From: an archaeon
Lineage (GTDB): Archaea > B1Sed10-29 > WALL01
Direction of reading: 5' to 3'
DNA: 15,238 nucleotides
NCBI GenBank assembly: GCA_030592525.1
Contig: JAUVIW010000012.1
Coordinates: 1-15,238, forward strand
The notes under the pieces are model-generated. The model saw only the letters and a program-made list of their open reading frames with translations. It was not told the DNA's origin and did not search any database. Both the position numbers and the translations under genes were made by a program. This document shows positions 1 through 5,539 of the stretch, one piece after another (the first letter of the stretch is position 1; each line of letters begins with the position of its first letter).

Positions 1-382
1 ACCCAGCTTTCCTTGCTACAGTGAGGTTTTTGAACTCCTTTTTGCACCAGGCCGTGATTATGTGCCTTTTCTGCTTGCGCGTGCGCTCGAACCTGCGGTC
101 CCCCTCCAGGTACGGCCACATGGCCTTGAAGTCCGCTGTCTCCGTCCTGTAGATCTTGTACGCCCTTGGCTTGTTGTCCTTGGTGTACCCCTTGAACACG
201 TTCGCCTCTTTTCCGGTGGACACCACGCCGCCCAGGTAATCCAGCTCCCCTTTCAGCGCCAGCCTGTAGAGCGTGTCCACGGTCTTCTCGTTGAACACTT
301 CCTTCTCTATCTTCCGCATGTCCGCGTCTTTCTCGCGGCGCTCCTCCTTCCAGAAGCGCTTCTCGAACGTGTCAACATCCAT
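1..382 (-). CDS. rio1: RIO1-type atypical serine protein kinase, N-terminal part
   Basis: The gene reads leftwards from ATG at 380-382 and is still open at the window edge, so only about 127 N-terminal residues are present. The flexible P-loop STGKEANVF (residues 55-63), the ATP-binding lysine in AYKIYR (K76) and the downstream pattern of Y-L-x-G-D-x-R-F (91-98) followed by a W-x-x-K-E-F-x-N-L block (112-120) are typical of archaeal Rio1. In this family the kinase acts in small ribosomal subunit maturation; that role is family knowledge. The N-terminal 45 residues are charged and helical, as in relatives. A TATA-like ttatata at 406-412 sits about 27 bases before the ATG, so the mRNA is probably leaderless or nearly so. 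The catalytic loop and metal-binding residues lie outside the window. Confidence 0.92.
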   Translation of the reverse strand, partial: MDVDTFEKRFWKEERREKDADMRKIEKEVFNEKTVDTLYRLALKGELDYLGGVVSTGKEANVFKGYTKDNKPRAYKIYRTETADFKAMWPYLEGDRRFERTRKQKRHIITAWCKKEFKNLTVARKAG

Positions 383-403
383 GCTCCCTTTTAAAGCACC
401 GGG

Positions 404-414
404 GCTTATATACG
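404..414 (-). promoter_or_regulatory. TATA box of the RIO1 gene
   Basis: On the minus strand this reads cgtatataag. Its centre lies about 27 bases before the ATG at 382, the spacing expected between an archaeal box A and a transcription start at or next to the start codon. Confidence 0.6.
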
Positions 415-580
415 TTTCATTACAGCTATTAGGCAAATTTCTACCCATTTGTTCAGCATCTTGCCTATTTGCCTCTTTATTCGTGGAAACTATCACCTAT
501 TTATTCTACATATGCATAAAAGCTAGTGCCAAGTTCCCCACCCAGCCGAGGGAGCGAAAGCATCGCGAGGTAATTTACAG

Positions 581-748
581 ATGGCACCTGAGAGAGGATG
601 GATTTTCTACCGCTGCAGTGACTGTGGAAGGCGATTTGACGGCTACTGCCCTGAATCGTGTTCTTGTGGCTCTGGCCGGTTCAGGCTGCACTTGAACCAG
701 TTCACTTCTGCCGGTGGATACCCAGTATTAGAGGAAATCATTCGGTAG
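581..748 (+). CDS. Small Cys-rich putative zinc-ribbon protein (55 aa)
   Basis: A short ORF with ATG at 581 and TAG at 746-748. A Shine-Dalgarno-like gaggt (567-571) lies 9 bases before the ATG, and a TATA-like gcataaaag (514-522) lies further upstream, leaving a leader of roughly 35-40 bases. The protein has Cys12-x2-Cys15 and then Cys23, Cys27 and Cys29, in an arrangement that could bind one zinc ion; aromatic and basic residues surround the first pair and the C-terminus is hydrophobic. I do not recognise a named family. The last 11 bases overlap the 3' end of the convergent Nudix gene. The RBS, the promoter and the clustered cysteines make it a credible gene, but no function can be given. 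Confidence 0.6.
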   Translation: MAPERGWIFYRCSDCGRRFDGYCPESCSCGSGRFRLHLNQFTSAGGYPVLEEIIR

Positions 749-1157
749 CCAGGGCATCCCGCACCATTTGATTATGGTCGAACCCCAACTCCGGAATATT
801 GCCAGGCTCGAACAGGCGTATCTCTGTTGCCTCGCCTGTTTCTTTTTTCACGAGGGCATCAGCCTCGCACAAAAAGCACACTGCAAGGTTCCTTCCCCTC
901 GGGTCCCGGTCCAGTGAGTCATAGACACCCACCATCTTCCGGACGCGCACCTCAATCCCCGTCTCTTCAATGGCCTCGCGCTTCACTGCTTCTTCGAGGA
1001 GCTCGCTGACATCCACTCGGCCGCCGGGCAGGACCCAGAATCCCTTGAAGGGCTCCTTGGCTCTTTTGATTAGCACTACCTTGCCTTGAATCATTATCAC
1101 AGCGTCGGCGGCGAACATGAACTTCTTGCCGTCAACTTCCCCAATCATGTCAGTCAT
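738..1157 (-). CDS. Nudix hydrolase
   Basis: This 139-residue protein has a complete Nudix box: G46-x5-E52-x7-R60-E61-A-x-E64-E65-x-G67-I68, which matches the consensus with the metal-binding glutamates in place. Nudix enzymes hydrolyse nucleoside diphosphates linked to another moiety. The sequence shows an ADP-ribose pyrophosphatase/MutT-like single domain, but not the substrate. The length is usual for a one-domain member. The start ATG (1155-1157) overlaps the stop of the upstream membrane-anchored winged-helix gene as ATGA, so the two are probably translationally coupled. A second in-frame Met (residue 4) is a possible start. The 3' end overlaps the convergent small zinc-ribbon gene. Confidence 0.92.
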   Translation of the reverse strand: MTDMIGEVDGKKFMFAADAVIMIQGKVVLIKRAKEPFKGFWVLPGGRVDVSELLEEAVKREAIEETGIEVRVRKMVGVYDSLDRDPRGRNLAVCFLCEADALVKKETGEATEIRLFEPGNIPELGFDHNQMVRDALATE

Positions 1158-1459
1158 ACTAACAGCTCGACCGTGTTCTCCCTTCCGCCGGGCACGCGCC
1201 TGATTGCCTCGAGCTCTTCCATCTCGCGCAGGAGCTTGTTGAACTTGGGGCCCGAGAGCTTCATCTTTGCCTGCAGGGTTTTCTGCTTCATCCTTCCCCC
1301 TGCTTTCCTGATAATCGCCACTGCTTTCTGCGCGTCCTTGTTAAGGTTCGCGACAATGGCTTTTTTTCGCTGCCCTTTGGACAGGTGCCACGCTATCACT
1401 GCCAGTGCTGCGAGCACGAACAGTGCCAGGGGCATTAGCCAAGCATACTCGAGTGCCAT
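1154..1459 (-). CDS. Membrane-anchored winged-helix protein (101 aa)
   Basis: An N-terminal hydrophobic helix (about residues 5-24) ends in a basic stretch (KGQRKK), which predicts the N-terminus outside and the rest in the cytoplasm. Residues 40-101 are compatible with a small winged-helix DNA-binding domain: helix, helix, a KLSGPKFNKLLREMEE recognition-type helix, then a two-strand wing ending in a hydrophobic tail. Archaea have many such membrane-tethered HTH proteins and their signals are mostly unknown. It is first in a two-gene unit with the Nudix hydrolase (ATGA overlap) and is divergent from the radical SAM gene across a shared TATA region. The regulator reading is inference from fold features. 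Confidence 0.72.
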   Translation of the reverse strand: MALEYAWLMPLALFVLAALAVIAWHLSKGQRKKAIVANLNKDAQKAVAIIRKAGGRMKQKTLQAKMKLSGPKFNKLLREMEELEAIRRVPGGRENTVELLV

Positions 1460-1480
1460 GATGCCATTAATGCGGAGCCC

Positions 1481-1493
1481 TATAAGTATTTAA
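1481..1493. promoter_or_regulatory. Shared divergent promoter, overlapping TATA boxes
   Basis: The sequence tataagtatttaa is AT-rich in both directions and lies midway between two divergent start codons (1459 minus, 1517 plus). Either reading puts a start site about 26 bases away, at or next to each ATG, so both genes would be leaderless. Confidence 0.55.
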
Positions 1494-1516
1494 CCTCTCG
1501 GCCGATAATTAGCTGT

Positions 1517-2257
1517 ATGGAGGCTGTTATCGCACGCATCGATGCCTTGAAGCACGATGCCTATCCCGGCAAGCCGGCTGCCGTGGTCTACTTCGGCGGC
1601 TGTAATTTGCGGTGCCCGTGGTGCTTCGTGCCGGACATGGTTGATAGGGCGAAGTGCGTCCGCATGGGCATGGAGGACATTCTTGAGGAGCTCGCGCAGT
1701 CCGACATCGCCGAGGCCGTTGTGTTCGATGGCGGCGAGCCGCTGATGCAGCCGCAGGTGCTTGATTTCCTTTGCAGCGCACTCATTTCCAAAGGGTTGGA
1801 GACAAAGATACAGACGAACGGCACGCAGCCCGGCACGCTTGGCCACCTGCTTTCAAAGAAGATTCTCACCCGCGTTTCCATCGACGTGAAGGCGCCTTTT
1901 GACAGCCAGCGCATTTACCAGAAGATGTGCGGCGTGCGCAGCGACAAGATTGCGGGCGACGTGAAAAAGTCCTTGAGCATGTGCCACGCCTTCAAGACCC
2001 CTGTCGACGTCACAGTCCCGGTAGTCCCGCTGTTCAATGACAAGCCGCGCTTCATCCGCACCATCGCGCGCCAGGTCTCGCCGTACGCCGAGTCACTCAC
2101 GCTAATAGAGTTCGATAACCGCGTGACCCTCGACCCGTCGCTCGCCGAGAACCCGCCGCCGTCGCGCGATGAGCTGCACGCACTCGCCGCAGAGTGCAAG
2201 CCGTACATCAGCAGGATACGGATTCGCACCCGCCTGTACGGCGAGGAAGCAGTCTAG
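1517..2257 (+). CDS. Radical SAM protein, glycyl-radical/anaerobic RNR activase-like
   Basis: This 246-residue protein has the radical SAM signature Cys29-x3-Cys33-x2-Cys36 (CNLRCPWC), which binds the [4Fe-4S] cluster that cleaves S-adenosylmethionine. It also has a GGEP-type motif (FDGGEPLMQ) and an IQTNGT strand, both typical of the pyruvate formate-lyase/anaerobic ribonucleotide reductase activating group (NrdG2-like). No glycyl-radical enzyme is visible nearby, so the substrate is unknown. A 7-carboxy-7-deazaguanine synthase-like role is less likely, because no related pathway genes adjoin. The ATG lies about 26 bases beyond the shared TATA region and there is no clear RBS, which suggests leaderless expression. 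Its last 11 codons, stop and following TATA are repeated at 3396-3440. Confidence 0.88.
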   Translation: MEAVIARIDALKHDAYPGKPAAVVYFGGCNLRCPWCFVPDMVDRAKCVRMGMEDILEELAQSDIAEAVVFDGGEPLMQPQVLDFLCSALISKGLETKIQTNGTQPGTLGHLLSKKILTRVSIDVKAPFDSQRIYQKMCGVRSDKIAGDVKKSLSMCHAFKTPVDVTVPVVPLFNDKPRFIRTIARQVSPYAESLTLIEFDNRVTLDPSLAENPPPSRDELHALAAECKPYISRIRIRTRLYGEEAV

Positions 2258-2266
2258 TTTTTATAT
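2222..2266 (+). repeat. Repeat A, native copy (3' end of radical SAM gene plus TATA)
   Basis: This 45-base segment covers the last codons of the radical SAM gene (IRTRLYGEEAV), its stop and the following tttttatat. It matches 3396-3440 at 41 of 45 positions. All four differences are C/T transitions; the three inside the coding part are synonymous and the fourth follows the stop. Confidence 0.93.
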
Positions 2267-2267
2267 T
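2257..2267 (+). promoter_or_regulatory. TATA box of the TraB-like gene
   Basis: gtttttatatt directly follows the radical SAM stop. Its centre is about 25 bases before the ATG at 2288, so the transcript would be leaderless. The box is part of repeat A, so the same promoter element also precedes the gene at 3470. Confidence 0.55.
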
Positions 2268-2287
2268 TTACCTATCCTATACTCACT

Positions 2288-3370
2288 ATGCCTAGGGTAG
2301 CGAAGCGTCCGGTCAAGAGCACGCCGGAGCGCGCTCTCAAAAGATACAAGACTAAGAAGACGAAAATCGAAGAGGCTCGTCAATGGCTATTCACTGAGTA
2401 CGACAAGCCTGATGTCCATGTCCTAGATATTGGCGGCACAGAGGTCAAGCTCATTGGCGTAATGCATTCAACAACAGGTATTTTTGGCAAGGACACGGGC
2501 TTGCGATTGAAGGCATTCATAGATAATGGGCATTCAACTCCTGGTTTGGATGAGCACTTCAAGAATGCGGATGTGATATGCCACGAGCATTCCTTCATCA
2601 AGGGCCGGGCTATCCCTTTCGTGAGGGGCAAGAAGCGTTATTACATTGACCTCCCCAAGGCTGACAGGTTAGCGGACAAGCTTGATTCGAATAGTAAGTA
2701 CTACCTACCTGCAATTTTGGGGGAAGCAAGTAACCGGAATGCTTACATGGCGGAGATGATTTCGCGCCTTGTCAAGAAGCACAAAGGCAAAAGGATTGTT
2801 GTCACTGTGGGCCACTTGCATCTTCCTGGAATCGAGATTGATTTGGCTGAGCCCAAGAAACGCAAGGCTAAGTTGAAGAAGCTGAACCTGTCGAAGGATG
2901 CGCGCTCCAAGCTTAGGAACCTGCCGCAGAGCGAGGAGCGGCCTGAATCCCCTTCTTTCGTACTTTTCCATGACGTGGACTTCGCTATGAACTCTGTCAT
3001 GAGCGAGCATGACCGTCTCAAAAAGGCCAGTAATAAAGTGGGCAAGAACAAGGAACTGAAGAAGGATTTCATGCTTTTCAAATGTCGCACTTCCGCACTT
3101 TTCGCCCTGGGCAAGGAGCTAATCAAGATTGACGAGCGTGCTAAAAAGAAAGGGTTGAATGGCAGTACCCGGAACAATTGGGAGCGTAAGCAGATAAAGC
3201 GGCTCTTCAACCACCCTATGAAATGGCATTATTTCCTTGGGCTTGCTACCAATTTCCGCAAGATGTATGAGAATTCCCCACGTAAGACTAAGCTAGCTCT
3301 GAACGCTATCGCTAAAGCGACCAAGATCCAAATAAAGTTTGGAAGTCTCTCCAAGAAGAAGCATACTTGA
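2288..3370 (+). CDS. Divergent TraB/Tiki-superfamily protein with Lys-rich C-terminal half
   Basis: This 360-residue protein matches the TraB/PrgY/GumN layout in its first half. A hydrophobic strand ends in GVMH (57-60), the usual first G-x2-H site. HEH (99-101) sits where the family has an acidic residue, RNAYMAEM (150-157) matches the R-[ND]-x2-MA motif, and VGHLHLPG (174-181) matches the second V-G-x2-H-x-G site. The superfamily includes metal-dependent proteases and pheromone-shutdown proteins. No membrane segment or signal peptide is seen, unlike many TraB proteins. Residues 185-360 are rich in lysine and helix-forming residues and are unfamiliar. Base composition is visibly more AT-rich than the neighbours and the gene sits between two copies of repeat A, so it is probably acquired. 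Its stop lies inside repeat B. Confidence 0.6.
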   Translation: MPRVAKRPVKSTPERALKRYKTKKTKIEEARQWLFTEYDKPDVHVLDIGGTEVKLIGVMHSTTGIFGKDTGLRLKAFIDNGHSTPGLDEHFKNADVICHEHSFIKGRAIPFVRGKKRYYIDLPKADRLADKLDSNSKYYLPAILGEASNRNAYMAEMISRLVKKHKGKRIVVTVGHLHLPGIEIDLAEPKKRKAKLKKLNLSKDARSKLRNLPQSEERPESPSFVLFHDVDFAMNSVMSEHDRLKKASNKVGKNKELKKDFMLFKCRTSALFALGKELIKIDERAKKKGLNGSTRNNWERKQIKRLFNHPMKWHYFLGLATNFRKMYENSPRKTKLALNAIAKATKIQIKFGSLSKKKHT

Positions 3371-3395
3371 ACAGCTCTTCAGTGTCCATCAGCTG
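3364..3395 (-). repeat. Repeat B, displaced copy (3' end of membrane-protein gene)
   Basis: Read on the minus strand, 3366-3395 encodes QLMDTEELFK, the exact C-terminus of the protein at 3857-4825. The native copy is 3858-3889. Identity is 28 of 32 bases; all four differences are transitions and all are synonymous. The stop codon is not kept. Confidence 0.93.
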
Positions 3396-3440
3396 ATCCG
3401 CACTCGCCTGTATGGCGAGGAAGCAGTCTAGCTTTTATAT
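3396..3440 (+). repeat. Repeat A, displaced copy
   Basis: This copy encodes IRTRLYGEEAV plus stop in the same frame as the radical SAM C-terminus, followed by a TATA-like cttttatat. It begins at the base after displaced repeat B ends, so the join is between two gene 3' ends at codon boundaries. A 6-bp hairpin (ctcgcc 3403-3408, ggcgag 3414-3419) lies inside it. Confidence 0.93.
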
Positions 3441-3441
3441 C
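3431..3441 (+). promoter_or_regulatory. TATA box of the orphan gene at 3470
   Basis: gcttttatatc is carried by displaced repeat A. Its centre is about 34 bases before the ATG at 3470, leaving a leader of 5-10 bases that contains a ggtgg RBS-like stretch at 3461-3465. Confidence 0.5.
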
Positions 3442-3469
3442 CTTACTGCGTAATTTATTTGGTGGTACC

Positions 3470-3856
3470 ATGGATAAGATTATCAAGGCGCTAAAAAACA
3501 ACAAGAAGCTCGAGATTGGTCTTGCAGAGTTGAGCCATACTGATGGGGTATTGCACCTCACTGGTGCTGTGCGCCTTAGTGATGAGTCTTGGGAGACATC
3601 CCCTATTAAAAAATCAATAATTACGCGCAAGTGGGTTGAGAACAGAATAAAGTCACTGGTGAGAAAAACCCTGAAAGAGAGTGGTCATTCGCCTGACGCA
3701 AGACTGACTTTCCTTAAGCCGTCTTGGGGTGGAGGCGCTGAGCGCACTTTTGACTTCGAAATAAATCAGGTTCACAAGACCAAAGAAGAAGCGAAAAAGA
3801 AGGCGCGCAAGTTCGATAAGATAACAACAAAAACAGTCCGCCACTTCGTGATTTGA
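3470..3856 (+). CDS. Orphan basic protein (128 aa)
   Basis: I do not recognise this family. The ATG at 3470 follows an RBS-like ggtgg and the TATA box carried in repeat A. The N-terminal 45 residues suggest beta strands (LEIGLAELSH, VLHLTGAVRL), the middle (about 50-75) is a basic helix, and a glycine-rich turn (SWGGGAERTFDFEI) comes before a Lys-rich C-terminal helix and a final strand. The protein has no cysteines, membrane segments or obvious catalytic motif. It ends at 3856, directly against the stop of the convergent membrane-protein gene with no spacer. Like the TraB-like gene it is AT-richer than its surroundings and lies inside the repeat-bounded segment, so it is probably a second acquired cassette. 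Confidence 0.72.
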   Translation: MDKIIKALKNNKKLEIGLAELSHTDGVLHLTGAVRLSDESWETSPIKKSIITRKWVENRIKSLVRKTLKESGHSPDARLTFLKPSWGGGAERTFDFEINQVHKTKEEAKKKARKFDKITTKTVRHFVI

Positions 3857-4825
3857 TTACTTGAACAATTCCTCAGTGTCCATTAGCTGCTTAGCAACAG
3901 CCGCCTTTTTATCGGCGCCCTTTGCTTTTGCCAGCTTGTCAAGCAGCGGCTTCCGCTTGCCAACCCAAATGGCGCGCATTTTCTTCGCCATGCGCTCGGC
4001 TGCCTCGCCGCCCATGCCCTTGTGCTGCAGCTCCCGCACAACGCGCCGCTCCGAACGCCCCTTGTCGAACTCAACCATGCACATCCTTTTCAGGCTCGAG
4101 TCGTTCGCGCCCATCATCGACTGCGGCTCCGGAACCGGCTCTGTTGCGAGCTCTGCCTCCGCATTTATCCCACTGAACATCCCAGTAATTTTCCCAAAGA
4201 ACCCTTCGCCCTTCGGCTTTTTTTGCTTGGGCGGCTTCGGTATCCTTGCGATGGTGAGCTCCTGCTCATACTTGTCAATGTCCGCTGCGGTTGCGGGCTC
4301 CTTCCTCTTTTTTTTCTTTGGCTCGCGCTTTGGCAGCTTCCCCGCTTTCTTGAGGCGCCTTCTTCGCGCCCTGCCGCGATGCGTTAAGTCATCGTCACCA
4401 GGCACGTGCTCAGCTGCCTCGGGCTCCATCCCGATTTCCTTGAGCTCTGTTTTCATGTCGGTGTGCTCTTCCTCGCCAATGGTCGGTGCCGCGTCTATTG
4501 GCCCCGCAAGAATGTCTTCAACTGACTGCGCGCCTCCCGGTGTCGGAAGCACTTCGCCGCTCTTGAGCTCCTCAACTGTTTCGCCGGTCTCCATCCCGTG
4601 GAGCTCGGCTATCTTGTCGGCCGTGCGGTCGCTCGGCTTCTCAAACAGGTCACTGAGGTCAGTGTGCTGCTCCTCCTCAACTCCCTCGTGCTCTGGCTCC
4701 GGCTCATGAATGCTGACAGGCGTGCCCTTCGGCTTTTTCCTCGCTACCACCATTATGCCGACCACGATGACTGCCGTGACTATGCCATAGAAGATTATGT
4801 CCGGCAAGCCGAGGATGTCCGCCAT
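3857..4825 (-). CDS. Membrane-anchored, mostly disordered charged protein (322 aa)
   Basis: One hydrophobic helix (about residues 9-28) near the N-terminus is followed by VARKK, so the bulk should be cytoplasmic. Residues 35-140 are acidic and Pro/Glu-rich, residues 148-215 hold strongly basic runs (RGRARRRRLKK, KREPKKKKRK), and 245-322 look like a compact basic helical domain ending in MDTEELFK. Alternating acidic and basic disordered regions suggest a scaffold or nucleic-acid-contacting membrane protein, but I recognise no family. A TATA-like aaaacataaaaa (4847-4862 on the minus strand) lies about 25-30 bases before the ATG. Its last codons are the native copy of repeat B. Confidence 0.8.
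   Translation of the reverse strand: MADILGLPDIIFYGIVTAVIVVGIMVVARKKPKGTPVSIHEPEPEHEGVEEEQHTDLSDLFEKPSDRTADKIAELHGMETGETVEELKSGEVLPTPGGAQSVEDILAGPIDAAPTIGEEEHTDMKTELKEIGMEPEAAEHVPGDDDLTHRGRARRRRLKKAGKLPKREPKKKKRKEPATAADIDKYEQELTIARIPKPPKQKKPKGEGFFGKITGMFSGINAEAELATEPVPEPQSMMGANDSSLKRMCMVEFDKGRSERRVVRELQHKGMGGEAAERMAKKMRAIWVGKRKPLLDKLAKAKGADKKAAVAKQLMDTEELFK
3858..3889 (-). repeat. Repeat B, native copy
   Basis: This is the end of the membrane-protein gene, duplicated at 3364-3395. Together with repeat A it brackets the two inserted genes. Confidence 0.93.
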
Positions 4826-4846
4826 CCCTATCTCAACGACTGCCGG

Positions 4847-4862
4847 GTTTTTATGTTTTTTG
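4847..4862 (-). promoter_or_regulatory. Putative TATA box of the membrane-anchored protein gene
   Basis: The AT-rich run reads aaaaaacataaaaac on the minus strand, about 25-35 bases before the ATG at 4825. It lies between that gene and the structured element at 4902-5030, so the element is probably not part of this gene's leader. Confidence 0.4.
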
Positions 4863-4901
4863 CCTGGGTGGGCTGTTCGCTTTCATTTGTGAGCGGTAGA
4901 A

Positions 4902-5030
4902 ATGGGTGGGGGGCCCGAAAGCCGACAGAGCGCAGCCGATATTCCCGAGTTCCCGATCGGGGGGTATTAGTTTCGCGAGGTGTTAAGTGGAAACTTACCT
5001 ACCAAGAGCAGCAGCCCTTACCCCACCCAT
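4902..5030 (+). ncRNA. Candidate structured RNA of unknown class (about 129 nt)
   Basis: The ends are perfectly complementary over 10 bp (4902-4911 with 5021-5030). Inside are a hairpin with cccga 4944-4948 pairing tcggg 4957-4961, and a second stem with aggt/acct (4978-4981, 4997-5000) and aagt/actt around a ggaa tetraloop (4989-4992). It fills the gap between two minus-strand genes and has no ORF. The plus strand is preferred because a run of six T (5039-5044) follows the closing helix like an archaeal terminator, but no good TATA box was found and the strand is unproven. The size resembles 5S rRNA, yet the conserved loop-C sequence is absent, and SRP or RNase P RNA signatures were not found either. 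Confidence 0.4.
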
Positions 5031-5035
5031 GAGTG

Positions 5036-5449
5036 TTATTTTTTGTATATTACTTTTCTTCCGCTTCTGGCCTTCCTTAGGAGGCCTTTCTTTGATAGCG
5101 CGTTTAACCGCGCGCTCGCGGCGTTCTTGCCCTTGTACTTCAATTCCTTCTGGACATCCGCCGCAGTCACTTTCCCGAGCTTCTCGACGAGCTTCAGGAT
5201 CTCCTGGTCGACGTCAGACACCTCTGTGTCCGGGTCAACAGCCCTTTGCTCGAGAAGCTGGTTCAGCTTCTTGCTTATGTCGCGCAGGATCTGGTTGGTG
5301 TACTTCCGTTCCTCCACGAGGCGGTGTATCATCGCGCCGACGACGTAAGGATCCTTAAACCTCTCCATATCATACTTCACGTCCTCCGAGAGGCCAGAGT
5401 AATCCCCACCTACGTCATATGTGTCTAGGGAACGTTCCTTACGAGTCAT
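5036..5449 (-). CDS. Winged-helix protein with N-terminal coiled-coil region (137 aa)
   Basis: The N-terminal 30 residues are polar. Residues 36-70 form a likely amphipathic or coiled-coil helix (VVGAMIHRLVEERKYTNQIL and on), and residues 78-137 fit a winged-helix domain: EILKLVEKLGKVTAADVQKE, a recognition-type helix AASARLNALSKKG, and a basic wing ending RSGRKVIYKK. It is probably a dimeric DNA-binding regulator. The region upstream has a TATA box and two 8-bp palindromic motifs spaced 11 bp, which suggests autoregulation. The neighbours do not reveal the signal or other targets. The start ATG (5447-5449) is the first in frame and is followed by a charged N-terminus. Confidence 0.75.
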   Translation of the reverse strand: MTRKERSLDTYDVGGDYSGLSEDVKYDMERFKDPYVVGAMIHRLVEERKYTNQILRDISKKLNQLLEQRAVDPDTEVSDVDQEILKLVEKLGKVTAADVQKELKYKGKNAASARLNALSKKGLLRKARSGRKVIYKK

Positions 5450-5464
5450 AGGCGCTTTGCACCT

Positions 5465-5483
5465 GTCATGACTTTATCATGAC
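5465..5483. promoter_or_regulatory. Putative operator: tandem TCATGA palindromes
   Basis: gtcatgac (5465-5472) is a perfect palindrome and atcatgac (5476-5483) repeats its core TCATGA. The centres are 11 bp apart, about one helical turn. They lie between the TATA box and the start codon of the winged-helix gene, where a bound dimer would block transcription. Confidence 0.5.
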
Positions 5484-5486
5484 TAG

Positions 5487-5494
5487 TATATAAC
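5487..5494 (-). promoter_or_regulatory. TATA box of the winged-helix regulator gene
   Basis: On the minus strand this reads gttatata. A start about 26 bases downstream would fall inside the tandem palindromes, giving a leader of roughly 15-20 bases before the ATG at 5449. Confidence 0.55.
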
Positions 5495-5539
5495 TATTCC
5501 GGTTCGAATCGTGAACCATCTTGACAGAATCTCAGGCTG

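Noticed and set aside
273..695. Plus-strand open frame of 140 codons across the RIO1 start and the intergenic region
   Set aside because: It is antisense to the RIO1 N-terminus, covers two promoters, and uses a different frame from the zinc-ribbon ORF.
4902..5030. 5S rRNA, SRP RNA or RNase P RNA
   Set aside because: The length and closed ends recall 5S, and the ggaa loop recalls SRP helix 8, but the conserved 5S loop C, the SRP asymmetric loop and the RNase P core motifs were not found.
5501..5517. ggttc-gaatcgt-gaacc, which looks like a tRNA T arm
   Set aside because: No acceptor, anticodon or D arm surrounds it, and the pairing differs from a real T arm. Probably chance or a weak hairpin.
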